Positions 1-10,003 of a stretch of 64,000 bases of DNA are shown one piece after another. The notes under the pieces were generated by a model, which saw only the letters and a program-made list of their open reading frames with translations, was not told where the DNA came from and did not search any database. The position numbers and the translations under genes were made by a program. Location: assembly GCF_004366355.1 (NCBI RefSeq), contig NZ_SODV01000001.1, positions 806,001-870,000 of the forward strand. The letters run 5' to 3'. The DNA comes from Dinghuibacter silviterrae (GTDB taxonomy: Bacteria > Bacteroidota > Bacteroidia > Chitinophagales > Chitinophagaceae). The first letter of the stretch is position 1. Each line of letters starts with the position of its first letter.

Positions 1-1
1 G

Positions 2-355
2 CTGATTTACGCCGGTGTAGCCGCCCCGGAACGGAAGACCAGGGTCGCCGCCATGTTGCAGCGGATGAACCTTTCCCATCGCAGCGGCCATTTTCCCCAG
101 CAGCTGTCCGGCGGCCAGCAGCAACGTGTAGCGGTGGGCCGGGCCCTGATCAACAGGCCTAACCTCATCTTAGCGGACGAACCCACGGGTAACCTGGACA
201 GCTCCAACGGCAATGAGGTGATGGACATCCTGTGCGAGCTCAACGAGGGCGGGACGACGATCGTCATGGTGACCCACTCTTCCCATGATGCCAGTTTTTC
301 CAAAAGGATCGTTTATATGAAGGATGGACAGATTGTTACCGAAAAACTCAGCTAA
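2..355 (+). CDS. ABC transporter ATP-binding protein, 5' end cut off by window
   Basis: This is the C-terminal part of an ABC ATPase of the MacB/LolD class, which powers FtsX-type permeases that act on periplasmic or membrane-associated substrates. The open frame runs from base 2, so the true start lies outside the window. The ABC signature [15 protein letters not shown] is present, followed by Walker [14 protein letters not shown] and an H-loop (VMVTHSS). The Walker A region is not in the window. The stop codon is five bases before the first permease start, so the two are almost certainly co-transcribed and form an ATPase-permease pair. The signature is fully canonical, unlike that of the second ATPase at the far end of the array. 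The substrate cannot be told from sequence. Confidence 0.93.
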   Translation: MIYAGVAAPERKTRVAAMLQRMNLSHRSGHFPQQLSGGQQQRVAVGRALINRPNLILADEPTGNLDSSNGNEVMDILCELNEGGTTIVMVTHSSHDASFSKRIVYMKDGQIVTEKLS

Positions 356-360
356 ACCGC

Positions 361-2715
361 ATGTTCCAGACAAACCTCCGCATCGCGCTCCGCAACCTTT
401 GGAAGTACAAGGGCTTTTCCCTGGTGAACGTCCTGGGGCTTTCGATCAGCCTGGCGGGTTGTATCCTGATCCTGTTGTACGTGTTCCATGAGCACAGCTA
501 TGATCGCTGGAACAAAAATGCCGGCCGTGTTTTCCGGGTGGCCAAGACCACGTCCGACAACCCCGGCAGGGTGGGTGCGTCAACCCCGGGCGAAATCGCC
601 CCCCTCCTCAAAGACCGGATCCCGGAAATCGCCGCATATACGCGGTTCTATGTGTTCGATATTGGACGGAAACTCGCGGTGAACCGGGACAAGAACATCT
701 ACATCGATCACGTCCAGGGCGTGGACTCGACCTTTTTCCAGGTGTTCCCCTACACTTTTGTGGAAGGCGATCCGGCGCACGCACTGGACGGACCATACAA
801 CCTGGTGATCAGCGACGTCGTGGCCAGGAGGCTGTTCGGGCACGGGCCGGCCCTGGGTAAAACCATCCGCTGGCAGGAGCGGGTATCCCTGACCGTAACC
901 GGGGTGTTCAAAACACCGGATGCACCCACCCACTTTGAAGCCGATGCCTTTCACAAGATCAACAGCACCGGGGACGGCTGGTGGAACTCGAACTTCTATA
1001 CTTACATCCTGGCGGGAGAAGGAACAGACGGCAAAGCCCTGGAAACAAAGATCAACCAGGCCCTCGACCGCATGCCCCTCAACCAGGATACCTCCACCGG
1101 GGCAGTCAAAACACACATACAATTGGTCCCGGTCAGGGATATGTATTTCCGGAGCGACATCAGCAACGACTTTACGCTCCACGGGAACGCCAGGATCCTC
1201 CAGGTGCTCCTGGGGGTGGCTCTTTTGCTCCTGGTCATCGCCTGTATCAACTTCACCAATTTCAACATTACCCAAAGCGTCCGCCGTTCCAGGGAAACCG
1301 GCGTCCGGAAGGTCATGGGCGCCCACCGGTTGAGCCTGGCATTGTACTACCTGCTGGAGACCAGCGTCCAGGTGGTCATCAGCCTGCTCCTGAGCCTGGT
1401 CCTGGCGGAGCTGTTTCTCCCCGGCCTGGGCAGACTCCTAAACGCCGACCTCGGGCTTTTCATGGGCGGCGCCTGGAAAGAGCTTGCCGGTATTGCCTGC
1501 ATCGGCGTGCTGGTCATCGGCGCCAGCGGCGGGTATGTCGCCTATTATATCAGCGGGTTGGACCCCGTGCGTGTCCTCAAGGGCGAATACCAGGGAAAGG
1601 GCCGGGGTGCCCTGCTCCGGAAAGTATTGCTGGTCGTCCAGTTTGCGTTTGCGGCCCTGGCCGTGGGGGCCCTCCTGGTGATCCATACCCAGGAAAAATA
1701 TATGGAAAGCCTGGACCCGGGTTTTCACAAGGACCAGGTCATGGTCGTGAATTTTCACCGGGGCGGGCAAAGGGAACACTGGGACGCTACCCGGCAGCGG
1801 TTGCTGTCGCTCCCCGGGGTACGCATGGTCAGCAAGGTCAATTACCTACCGGGTGACGTAGGCATGCAGGTCATCGGCCGGGAATACAACGGGGAGCCCG
1901 TCAAAAACCTGGACGTGATCACGGTGGGGTATGACTATTTCGAAGTCATGGGCATCCGGCTGGACAAAGGACGCTTTTTCAACAGCGCATACGGGCTGGA
2001 CTCCAATTCGCTTGTCCTCAACCAGACCGCCGCACGGCAATACCACATCCCTGCGCTGGGCACGCCCTGGATAGACCACATGCCCATCGTCGGTATTGTG
2101 GGCGACATCAACCAAAGGGGTTTTGAAACACCGGTGGAGCCCACCGCCTATATGATCGAATCGGACAACACCAACGCCTGCAACAACGTTCTCCTGAAGA
2201 TAGACGCGAGCCGTCTTCCCCAAACCATCCGGGCGCTCAACACCGCCTGGTTGGACATCGAACCGGGTTTCCCCCTGGAATACCATTTCCTGGACCAGCA
2301 ATTCGACCGGATGTTCCTCCAGTACCACCAGATGGACATCCTGTTTACCGCGTTCTCCGCCCTCACGCTGGGGATCGCGCTCCTCGGCATCTTCGTACTG
2401 AGCGCCTTTATCGCCCTCCAGCGGAGCCGGGAGATCGGCATCCGCAAAGTGCTGGGCGCTTCGGTGCAAGAGGTGGTGCGCCTGCTGAGCACGGACTTCC
2501 TGGTGCTCGTGCTCCTTGCCAACGCGATCGCACTCCCCTGTTTGTATGTGTTAGGCCAGCGCTGGTTGCAAGGCTTCCCCTATCGGGTGACCCTTCCCTG
2601 GTTCGCTTTTGCCGGGACCCTGGTCCTCACCCTGGCGTGTACCCTGATCACCGTGTCCATCCAGGCCTGGAAGGCCGCTATGTCTGATCCAGTCAAAGCC
2701 CTCAAATATGAATAG
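361..2715 (+). CDS. MacB/FtsX-type ABC transporter permease 1
   Basis: 784-aa inner-membrane permease with the architecture typical of Bacteroidota: an N-terminal membrane helix (about residues 15-40), a first MacB-like periplasmic domain, a first FtsX membrane block around residues 275-430, a second periplasmic domain, and a second FtsX block in the last 120 residues. Each FtsX block opens with the hallmark motif, ETGVRKVMGA in the first and EIGIRKVLGA in the second. It begins five bases after the ATPase stop and ends with an 8-bp overlap (ATGAATAG) with the next permease. It is one of the more divergent members of the eight-gene array. Function by family: ATP-driven mechanotransmission, lipoprotein, peptide or drug export. 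The exact substrate is unknown. Confidence 0.93.
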   Translation: MFQTNLRIALRNLWKYKGFSLVNVLGLSISLAGCILILLYVFHEHSYDRWNKNAGRVFRVAKTTSDNPGRVGASTPGEIAPLLKDRIPEIAAYTRFYVFDIGRKLAVNRDKNIYIDHVQGVDSTFFQVFPYTFVEGDPAHALDGPYNLVISDVVARRLFGHGPALGKTIRWQERVSLTVTGVFKTPDAPTHFEADAFHKINSTGDGWWNSNFYTYILAGEGTDGKALETKINQALDRMPLNQDTSTGAVKTHIQLVPVRDMYFRSDISNDFTLHGNARILQVLLGVALLLLVIACINFTNFNITQSVRRSRETGVRKVMGAHRLSLALYYLLETSVQVVISLLLSLVLAELFLPGLGRLLNADLGLFMGGAWKELAGIACIGVLVIGASGGYVAYYISGLDPVRVLKGEYQGKGRGALLRKVLLVVQFAFAALAVGALLVIHTQEKYMESLDPGFHKDQVMVVNFHRGGQREHWDATRQRLLSLPGVRMVSKVNYLPGDVGMQVIGREYNGEPVKNLDVITVGYDYFEVMGIRLDKGRFFNSAYGLDSNSLVLNQTAARQYHIPALGTPWIDHMPIVGIVGDINQRGFETPVEPTAYMIESDNTNACNNVLLKIDASRLPQTIRALNTAWLDIEPGFPLEYHFLDQQFDRMFLQYHQMDILFTAFSALTLGIALLGIFVLSAFIALQRSREIGIRKVLGASVQEVVRLLSTDFLVLVLLANAIALPCLYVLGQRWLQGFPYRVTLPWFAFAGTLVLTLACTLITVSIQAWKAAMSDPVKALKYE

Positions 2716-5128
2716 CAGCGTTACCATTATCCTGAGATCCCTACGCAGGCAAAAGGAGTTCTCCCTCCTGAATGTCCTGGGCCTTGGCGTCGGCATCGGC
2801 TCCGCCCTGCTGTTGTTCCTGCTGATCCGCAACGAACTGAGCTATGACACCTACCACAGCAAACGGGACCGGATCTACCGGGTAGTCAGCACCGAGACGT
2901 ACCGGAACGGGACGATGGACTATGATGGGGACGCCCCCATTCCGCTGGTGGACGCCCTGAGACAGGAATTCCCGGAAGTGGAGGCCGCCACGGATGTCTT
3001 CCTGGACGGGGCTCAGTTTATCGTACCGGGTCCGGGCGGGAGCGAAAAGAAGTTTAAGGAAGCGATCAATTACGCAGAGCCTTCGTTTTTCCAGATCTTC
3101 GATCGCCCCTGGATACAGGGGGATCCAAAGACAGGATTGACCGATCTTCAGACCATGGCCATCTCCAAAACCATCGCCCGGAGGTGGTTTGGCGGGGAAC
3201 AGGATGTCGTCGGCCGGATCGTGTACATGGGCGATCACCGGGCGCCTTTCCGGATCACCGGGGTGGTGGCCGATCCACCCGGCAATACGGATCTGCAGAT
3301 CCATATTTTCGTTTCCTTCGCGACGTTCAGACGGGATTACCCCACCCAATTCACCGATCCCACCTCGTGGGACAGTTTTTCCTCCAACGTCCAGTGCTAT
3401 TTCCTTTTGAAAAAGGGCGCCACGATCGCATCCATGAACCGGTACCTGCCGCACTTCGTGGCGGAACACTATACCCCTCTTTTCGAACATTCCGACAGCC
3501 GGGATTCCAGCTTTTTCCAGCCGTTTAAGGACATGCACTTCGATACCCAGCTTGGCTCTCCCGGCAACGGCGGTATCAATTACAACCAGCTTTTGTCCCT
3601 GGGGCTGATCGGGTGTTTCCTGCTCCTGGTGGCGTGTATCAATTTTGTCAACCTGGCGACTGCCCTGTCCGTCAACCGGGCCAGGGAGGTGGGCGTCCGG
3701 AAGGTCCTGGGGAGCAACCGGCGTCAGCTCCTGGCGCGGTTTATGGGGGAAACGGCCTTCCTCGTAGTTTGCAGCGCCCTCCTGGGATGTATCCTTGCGG
3801 AACTGGCCCTGGGACCGGTCTGCCACCTGTTGCAAAAGGACATCGACAGGATCGCGCTTTTGTCACCCGGGGCGCTGGTTTTCCTCCTGGTCACCATGGT
3901 GATCCTGACGGTGCTGTCGGGTTTTTATCCCGGTATGGTCCTTTCGGGGTTTAACCCGGTCGGCGCCCTCAAAAGCAAAATCAGCGCCCGTACCTTCGGG
4001 GGGCTTTCGCTCAGAAGGGCCCTGGTCGTCTTCCAGTTCCTGGTTGCCCAGCTCCTGATCATCGGCACCATCGTGGTGCTCCGCCAGATGCATTATTTTA
4101 AAAGCCGCCCCATGGGTTTTGACAAGGATGCGGTAGCGGTCATCCGCCTGTCGCAGGGCGACACCAAAAACGCCTATTTCAAAAACCAGGTGCTCGGTAT
4201 ACCCGGTGTCCGGTCGGCTACCCTTTGCAACGGAACCCCGGCCACGGACGGGATATGGTCGAACGGGTTTATTTTCGACAACCATCCGCACCCGGAAGGA
4301 TTCGAAGCGATCTATAAATTCGCGGACGCCGACTACCTGTCTACCTTCCAGGTACCGATGCTTGCCGGCAGACCGCTTTTCCCCTCGGACACGGTCCATG
4401 ACATCGTGGTCAATGAAACCCTGATGCGCAAACTGGGTGTTCGTTCCCCAGACAAAATCCTGGGTAAAACGATCCAATTGCTTACTGCGAATAGTCCCAA
4501 GGCCACCATCGTGGGCGTCACCAGGGACTTTGTCACCACCTCCATGAAGGACAGGATTGCACCCCTGATCCTCACGACGGGTAATAGCCAATACTTTCTG
4601 CTGTCCGTACGGCTGGACCCCGCCCTGATCGGGCCGGCCATGTCCCACATAGAGGAGGTGTTCAACCGGACTTTTCCGGAGCGCATTTTCGACAATAATT
4701 TCTTAGACGATAAAATCGTCGGCTTCTATCAAGCCGAAGCCCAAACCGCTACCCTCTTCAAGGTCTTCGCCGGCCTGGCGATCCTTATTTCCTGTTTGGG
4801 TCTTTACGGCCTGGTGTCGTTCATGGCGGTCCAGAAAACAAAGGAAGTCGGCATCCGGAAAGTGTTGGGGGCTTCCGTAAAAAGCATCGTCATTCTCTTC
4901 TCCAGGGAATTCACCCTGCTGGTGGGCATCGCCTTCGCCCTGGCCGCCCCGCTAGGCTATATCGCGATGCACCATTGGCTGCAGAATTATTATTTCCGGA
5001 CGGACATCGGCTGGGATGTCTTTGCCCTATCGGTCGTCGCCTCCATCCTCATTGCCTGGGCGACCGTGGGCTACCGCTCCGTCCGTGCCGCCCTGGCCGA
5101 TCCCGTAAAAGCCATCAAATACGAATAG
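2708..5128 (+). CDS. MacB/FtsX-type ABC transporter permease 2
   Basis: 806-aa permease, the first of five closely related tandem copies (genes 2 to 6). The N-terminal helix follows LLNVLGLGVGIGSALLLF, then the conserved stretch LSYDTYHSKRDRIYRV that begins the periplasmic domain. The first FtsX motif is EVGVRKVLGSNRRQLLARF and the second EVGIRKVLGASVKSIVILF, followed by SREFTLLV. The start codon lies inside the end of permease 1, which suggests translational coupling. The protein ends in DPVKAIKYE, a C-terminus shared with small variations by most of the array, and its stop is followed by the repeated junction TACGAATAGCCATG. Confidence 0.93.
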   Translation: MNSSVTIILRSLRRQKEFSLLNVLGLGVGIGSALLLFLLIRNELSYDTYHSKRDRIYRVVSTETYRNGTMDYDGDAPIPLVDALRQEFPEVEAATDVFLDGAQFIVPGPGGSEKKFKEAINYAEPSFFQIFDRPWIQGDPKTGLTDLQTMAISKTIARRWFGGEQDVVGRIVYMGDHRAPFRITGVVADPPGNTDLQIHIFVSFATFRRDYPTQFTDPTSWDSFSSNVQCYFLLKKGATIASMNRYLPHFVAEHYTPLFEHSDSRDSSFFQPFKDMHFDTQLGSPGNGGINYNQLLSLGLIGCFLLLVACINFVNLATALSVNRAREVGVRKVLGSNRRQLLARFMGETAFLVVCSALLGCILAELALGPVCHLLQKDIDRIALLSPGALVFLLVTMVILTVLSGFYPGMVLSGFNPVGALKSKISARTFGGLSLRRALVVFQFLVAQLLIIGTIVVLRQMHYFKSRPMGFDKDAVAVIRLSQGDTKNAYFKNQVLGIPGVRSATLCNGTPATDGIWSNGFIFDNHPHPEGFEAIYKFADADYLSTFQVPMLAGRPLFPSDTVHDIVVNETLMRKLGVRSPDKILGKTIQLLTANSPKATIVGVTRDFVTTSMKDRIAPLILTTGNSQYFLLSVRLDPALIGPAMSHIEEVFNRTFPERIFDNNFLDDKIVGFYQAEAQTATLFKVFAGLAILISCLGLYGLVSFMAVQKTKEVGIRKVLGASVKSIVILFSREFTLLVGIAFALAAPLGYIAMHHWLQNYYFRTDIGWDVFALSVVASILIAWATVGYRSVRAALADPVKAIKYE

Positions 5129-5130
5129 CC

Positions 5131-7572
5131 ATGATCCGCAACTATATCAAAATCGCACTTCGTTCGCTTTGGCGCAAAAAGACCTTTGCCTTTCTGAATA
5201 TCCTGGGTCTGGCCGTGGGCATGGCGTCGGCTTTACTGGTCTTCCTGGTTATCCGGCACGAAATGAGCTATGACACCTACCACAGCAAGCTGAACCGGGT
5301 GTACCGGGTGGGCACCGATCTGAAGCTCAGAAGCGGAGAAGTGGATCACTACGGGGCGACGTCTATCCTTTTGCCGGACGCGTTTCGCGTGGACTTTCCG
5401 TCCGTGGAAAGGGTGGCCGCGACCTGGCAGATCGACCAGGCCCAGTTTGCCATACCCAAACCCGGGGGAGACCAGTTGTTCCGGGAGAAAACGGGGGTGT
5501 ATTATGTGGAACCCGGCTTATTTGACATCCTGGACATTCCCTGGCTCGAAGGCGATCCCGCCACGGCGCTGAGGGCACCCTTTACCGTCGCGCTGAGCCG
5601 CTCCGTGGCAAAGAAGTGGTTCGGAGATTGGCATAAAGCCATGGGGCAAACGGTTCGCCTGGGGGATGATGGTTTTCCCGTATCCGTCACCGGTATCCTT
5701 GAAGATCCTCCCTCCAATACCGACATCAGCCTGAACATCGTACTGTCCTATGCCACTTTCCGGCGGATCAATGCGATCGACTTCAACAACCCCAGGATGT
5801 GGGGATCCATGAATTCCAGCAGCGAATGCTTCGTGCTCCTTCACCAGGGGCAGGATCCCCAAACAATCGAGGCGGGGCTACCCGCTTTTACAAAAGCGCA
5901 CTATGCCCAGTCGGACGTCGGCGGAACTGCCAAGACAACCAATACGTTTCTGCCGGTAAAGGATATGCATTTTGACGAGGACCGGGAGCGTTACGGCGAC
6001 CCCAACCTGTCGCACAAAGAATTATGGGCGTTGTCGCTGATCGGGATCTTCCTGGTGCTCGTGGCTTGTATCAACTTCGTCAACCTGTCTACGGCCCAGT
6101 CCACCAACCGGGCCAAGGAAATCGGCGTCCGGAAAGTATTGGGGAGCAACCGGCCCCAGCTGTTGACCCAGTTCTTCCTGGAGACGGCCCTGTTGACCCT
6201 GGTGGCCATGGTCCTTGCCTGTATCCTGACAGAACTCTCGCTCCCGCTGGTCGGCCGGTTGTTGAACCGGGACCTTTCCCTTAGTCTTTTCCAGGTACCG
6301 CTAGCGTTGTTGTTCCTGCTGGGCATAGGCGTGATCGTTACCTTCCTGGCGGGCTTTTATCCCGGGCTGATCCTTTCCGGCTTTGACCCCGTGGATGCAA
6401 TCAAAAGCAAGATGAAAACCACCCGGAAGGGTGGCATCTCGCTGCGCCGCGGTTTGGTCGTGTTGCAGTTTGTCATCGCCCAGCTCCTGATCATCGCCAC
6501 GCTGGTTGTCATCAAGCAGATGTCGTTGTACAGGAACCGCCCGATGGGTTTTGAGCGCAGCGCCATCGTCATGATAGACCTGCCGGCCGACAGCCTGGGG
6601 ATCACGAAATACCTGTATTTTAAGGACAAAATCAGCCGGCTGCCCGGTGTGCTCCAGGCGGCCTTGGCGGACAGCCCTCCCTCCACGGACGACGCCTGGA
6701 ACACCAGCGTATTTTTCGACACCCGTCCCCAGGCGGAGGACAAATCGATCATGGTGCGGTATGCAGATACGGACTACCTCCGCACCTTCAAAATGACGCT
6801 GGCGGCGGGCCGGGAACCCTACCCTTCCGACACCATCCGGGAAGTCCTGGTCAACGAAACGGCGGTAAAGATGTTCGGCCTTCATTCGGACGAAGAGGTC
6901 CTGGGACGCACCGTGAAGCTTGGCGCCCTGGGCCAATACCATACCATCGTGGGCGTGATCAAGGATTTTAACGACCGCCCGCTCAACGACAACCTGGGGA
7001 TAAGACCCCTGGTGGTGGCGCCGGCGACAAAGGGTTACACCCTGCTCGCCGTACACCTGGACCCCGTCCATCAGCAGGCCGTCCTGAATGCCCTGTCCTC
7101 CACGTATGCCGAGGTCTTTCCGGAGCACGTCTTCGACCCGCGATTCGTAGACGACGAGCTTATGAAAAACTACCGGGCGGAAGCCACCGCCGGTAAGCTG
7201 TTCCGGTTGTTTGCCGTCCTGGCCATCTTTATTTCCTGCCTGGGGTTATACGGCCTGGTTTCTTTTATGGCTGCCCAAAAAACAAAAGAGGTGGGTATCC
7301 GGAAGGTGTTGGGTGCCTCCGTGCAGAGCATTGTCATTCTTTTTTCAAAAGAATTCACCCTGCTCATCGGGGTGGCCTTTGTGGTCGCCGCGCCCCTGGG
7401 CTATTATTTCATGACCCAGTGGCTGAGCAGTTTTTATTACCAGACCGACATCGGCTGGGGCGTTTTTGCCCTCGCGATCCTTTTGTCGGTGATCATTGCC
7501 TGGGCGACCGTAGGGTACCGGGCGTTGCGCGCGGCCCTGTCGGATCCTGTAAAAGCCATCAAATACGAATAG
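5131..7572 (+). CDS. MacB/FtsX-type ABC transporter permease 3
   Basis: 813-aa permease. I chose the ATG at 5131, two bases after the previous stop, although the frame is open upstream, because from here the protein aligns with its siblings (MIRNYIKIALRSLWRKKTF). The domain plan is as in permease 1: membrane helix about 20-42, two periplasmic MacB-like domains and two FtsX blocks. The FtsX motifs are EIGVRKVLGSNRPQLL and EVGIRKVLGASVQSIVILF. It shares the LSYDTYHSK-type motif (here MSYDTYHSK) with permease 2, its closest neighbour in both position and sequence, which fits a recent tandem duplication. The C-terminus is DPVKAIKYE. Confidence 0.93.
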   Translation: MIRNYIKIALRSLWRKKTFAFLNILGLAVGMASALLVFLVIRHEMSYDTYHSKLNRVYRVGTDLKLRSGEVDHYGATSILLPDAFRVDFPSVERVAATWQIDQAQFAIPKPGGDQLFREKTGVYYVEPGLFDILDIPWLEGDPATALRAPFTVALSRSVAKKWFGDWHKAMGQTVRLGDDGFPVSVTGILEDPPSNTDISLNIVLSYATFRRINAIDFNNPRMWGSMNSSSECFVLLHQGQDPQTIEAGLPAFTKAHYAQSDVGGTAKTTNTFLPVKDMHFDEDRERYGDPNLSHKELWALSLIGIFLVLVACINFVNLSTAQSTNRAKEIGVRKVLGSNRPQLLTQFFLETALLTLVAMVLACILTELSLPLVGRLLNRDLSLSLFQVPLALLFLLGIGVIVTFLAGFYPGLILSGFDPVDAIKSKMKTTRKGGISLRRGLVVLQFVIAQLLIIATLVVIKQMSLYRNRPMGFERSAIVMIDLPADSLGITKYLYFKDKISRLPGVLQAALADSPPSTDDAWNTSVFFDTRPQAEDKSIMVRYADTDYLRTFKMTLAAGREPYPSDTIREVLVNETAVKMFGLHSDEEVLGRTVKLGALGQYHTIVGVIKDFNDRPLNDNLGIRPLVVAPATKGYTLLAVHLDPVHQQAVLNALSSTYAEVFPEHVFDPRFVDDELMKNYRAEATAGKLFRLFAVLAIFISCLGLYGLVSFMAAQKTKEVGIRKVLGASVQSIVILFSKEFTLLIGVAFVVAAPLGYYFMTQWLSSFYYQTDIGWGVFALAILLSVIIAWATVGYRALRAALSDPVKAIKYE

Positions 7573-7574
7573 CC

Positions 7575-10001
7575 ATGTGGAAAACAACGTTCCGGAGTTT
7601 TTGGAGGCGTAAGACGCTTACCCTTCTCAACATCAGTGGCCTGGCATTAGGTATCGCGGCCGCCCTGGCCATCTACCTCGTGATCACCCACGAACTGAGT
7701 TTCGACGCCTACCATACCAAAGCGGACCGGATTTACCGGATGCTGACCACGGACCGGTCGGCGGACGGCACCAGGGACGTCAAGGCGTCCGTGCCGCTGC
7801 CTGAACCGGACGCCCTGCGCCGGGAGATGCCGCAAATAGAAACGGTCGCGCCCCTCTGGCAACTGAATGACGTACAGTTCACCGTCGGGAGTGATAAAAA
7901 GTTCCGGATGTCACAAGACGACGGCGCTTTTTTTGCGGGACCTGAGCTTTTCCGCCTGTTCGATTACACCTGGCTGGCGGGTCAGCCGGAGGCTGCCCTG
8001 AAAGACCCCGGCACAATGGCCGTCAGCCGCAGCGTCGCGGAGAAGTGGTTTGGCCACTGGGAGGATGCGGTTGGTAAAACCGTCCTGGTGGGCGAAAGTC
8101 ACCGGCCATTTAAGGTGACCGGGGTATTGGATGACCCTCCTGCCAACACCGACCTGCCCTTACACGTCGTACTGTCTTATGAAGACTTCCATTCCCGGAA
8201 CCTCGACCAGATGTCCGATGACAAATGGGGCGGCCTGACCAGCAGCTCGGAGTGCTATGTTCTGCTGCGCGCGGACCAGGACCCCGCCGGTATGCCGGCC
8301 CGTCTGAAGGCATTTGGGGACCGGCATTTCAAGGCCGTCAACCAGTCGTCGGGTGGACATTCAGCCGTAGAATGGCAACCCCTTCGGGAGGTGCATTTCG
8401 ACGAAAAAGCGGGGAACTTTGGTCCCGGGGGGCACTCCAGGAGGGACCTCTGGGCGATGGCTTTGATCGGCGTCTTTTTATTAGGGGTGGCTTGTATCAA
8501 TTTTATAAACCTCTCCACGGCGTACGCCGTCAACCGTTCCCGGGAGGTGGGTATCCGGAAAGTCCTCGGGAGCAGCCGGTATCAATTTCTGACCCAGTTT
8601 TTCCGGGAAACTGCCTTCTTGGTCCTGGTGGCGCTGATCCTGGCCTGTATCCTGACCGAACTGAGCCTGCCTGCCCTCCGGAACCTGGAGCAAAAGCCCG
8701 GTCTTTCCTTCAATTGGTGGAAACACCCTTCCATCCTGGTCTTCCTGGCGCTCACCGGCATGACGGTGACCCTTCTGTCCGGTGCCTATCCCGGCTTCGT
8801 CCTTTCCCGTTTCGACCCGGTGGAAGTGATCAAAAACAAGATCAACACCCAAAAGGTGGGCGGCCTGTCCCTGAGGCGGACCCTGGTGGTTCTGCAATTC
8901 ATCACCGCACAACTCCTGATCATCGGCACCCTGGTCGTTGTCCGGCAAATGCAATTTATGCGGGAGCAACCCCTTGGCTTTTCCAAGGACGCCATTGCCA
9001 TGGTGAACATCCCAACAACGGACTCGGCAAGAGCGCGCTATCGTGTACTGAAGGATGACATCCTGCAGATACCGGGGGTCAGGCAAGCATCGATTTGTGA
9101 CCGTCCTCCCGTGATCAACGGCGGATGGTTTACCTCGGTCCGGCTGAAGGGAGAAACAAAGGCCAGGGATTGGTCCCTGGGGATGCGTTTTGGGGACGTG
9201 GACTACCTCCAGACGTTTGGTATGCACCTTCTCGCGGGACGGTACCCGGACAACAGCGATACGCTAAAGGAAATCACCTTGAATGAAACCGCCGTCCGTC
9301 TGTTGGGTTTTAAAAATGCAGAAGAGGCGCTGGGCAGGACCGTGACTTTCGGCGACGGCACGCCCGGACGCTATTACCCCATCGTCGGGGTGGTAAAGGA
9401 GTTTCATGACCGGCCCATCAAGGACTCCATCGACGCGGTCATGGTGGCGCCCCTGGCGAACCGGTACGGCCTGGTGGCCGTCAGTCTTGACCCACGTCAT
9501 GTCCAGGAATCCCTAAACAAGATCAAAACGGCTTTCGAAACCATATACCCCGACCAGGCGTACACCTACCAATTTCTCGACGAGGATATAAAAGGATATT
9601 ACGTTGCTCAGGACGCGGCCGCCCACCTGTTCCAGGTCTTTTCGATCCTCGCCATCATCATCTCCTGTCTCGGGCTTTACGGCCTGGTATCCTTTATGGC
9701 GGTCCAAAAGACAAAGGAGGTGGGTATCCGGAAGGTCCTGGGCGCTTCCGTGCAGAGCATCGTTTACCTGTTTTCCAGGGAATTCACCCTGCTGATCGGG
9801 CTGGCTTTTGTCGTCGCGGCGCCGCTCGGCTATTATTTCATGGGCCGGTGGCTCGAAGCGTTTTATTACCGCGCCCCCATCGGTTGGTCGGTCTTTGCAC
9901 TGGCCATCGTTCTGTCGATCGTGATTGCCTGGGCCACCGTGGGCTACCGGGCCATCCGAGCCGCCCTGGCCGATCCCGTTAAAGCACTCAAATACGAATA
10001 G
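7575..10001 (+). CDS. MacB/FtsX-type ABC transporter permease 4
   Basis: 808-aa permease. The start at 7575 sits in the repeated stop/start junction and gives MWKTTFRSFWRRKTLTLLN, matching the sibling N-termini; the longer open frame upstream overlaps permease 3 and is not the gene. Both FtsX motifs read EVGIRKVLG, followed by SSRYQFLTQF and ASVQSIVYLF. The N-terminal helix is slightly more divergent (SGLALGIAAALAIYLVI) and the LSYDTYH motif has become LSFDAYHTK. It ends in DPVKALKYE. The position inside the co-directional array with 2-base gaps implies one long operon. Confidence 0.93.
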   Translation: MWKTTFRSFWRRKTLTLLNISGLALGIAAALAIYLVITHELSFDAYHTKADRIYRMLTTDRSADGTRDVKASVPLPEPDALRREMPQIETVAPLWQLNDVQFTVGSDKKFRMSQDDGAFFAGPELFRLFDYTWLAGQPEAALKDPGTMAVSRSVAEKWFGHWEDAVGKTVLVGESHRPFKVTGVLDDPPANTDLPLHVVLSYEDFHSRNLDQMSDDKWGGLTSSSECYVLLRADQDPAGMPARLKAFGDRHFKAVNQSSGGHSAVEWQPLREVHFDEKAGNFGPGGHSRRDLWAMALIGVFLLGVACINFINLSTAYAVNRSREVGIRKVLGSSRYQFLTQFFRETAFLVLVALILACILTELSLPALRNLEQKPGLSFNWWKHPSILVFLALTGMTVTLLSGAYPGFVLSRFDPVEVIKNKINTQKVGGLSLRRTLVVLQFITAQLLIIGTLVVVRQMQFMREQPLGFSKDAIAMVNIPTTDSARARYRVLKDDILQIPGVRQASICDRPPVINGGWFTSVRLKGETKARDWSLGMRFGDVDYLQTFGMHLLAGRYPDNSDTLKEITLNETAVRLLGFKNAEEALGRTVTFGDGTPGRYYPIVGVVKEFHDRPIKDSIDAVMVAPLANRYGLVAVSLDPRHVQESLNKIKTAFETIYPDQAYTYQFLDEDIKGYYVAQDAAAHLFQVFSILAIIISCLGLYGLVSFMAVQKTKEVGIRKVLGASVQSIVYLFSREFTLLIGLAFVVAAPLGYYFMGRWLEAFYYRAPIGWSVFALAIVLSIVIAWATVGYRAIRAALADPVKALKYE

Positions 10002-10003
10002 CC

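Noticed and set aside
580-1326. Long open frames opposite the permease genes, such as 580-1326 and similar frames to about 19 kb
   Set aside because: They lie wholly inside well-supported permease genes, have low-complexity or Arg/Gly/Pro-biased translations and no motifs. They come from the high GC content.
4975-5130. Extended N-termini for permeases 3, 4, 6, 7 and 8 that reach into the preceding gene
   Set aside because: The extra residues are frame-shifted readings of the previous permease and break the alignment with sibling starts at the repeated junctions.
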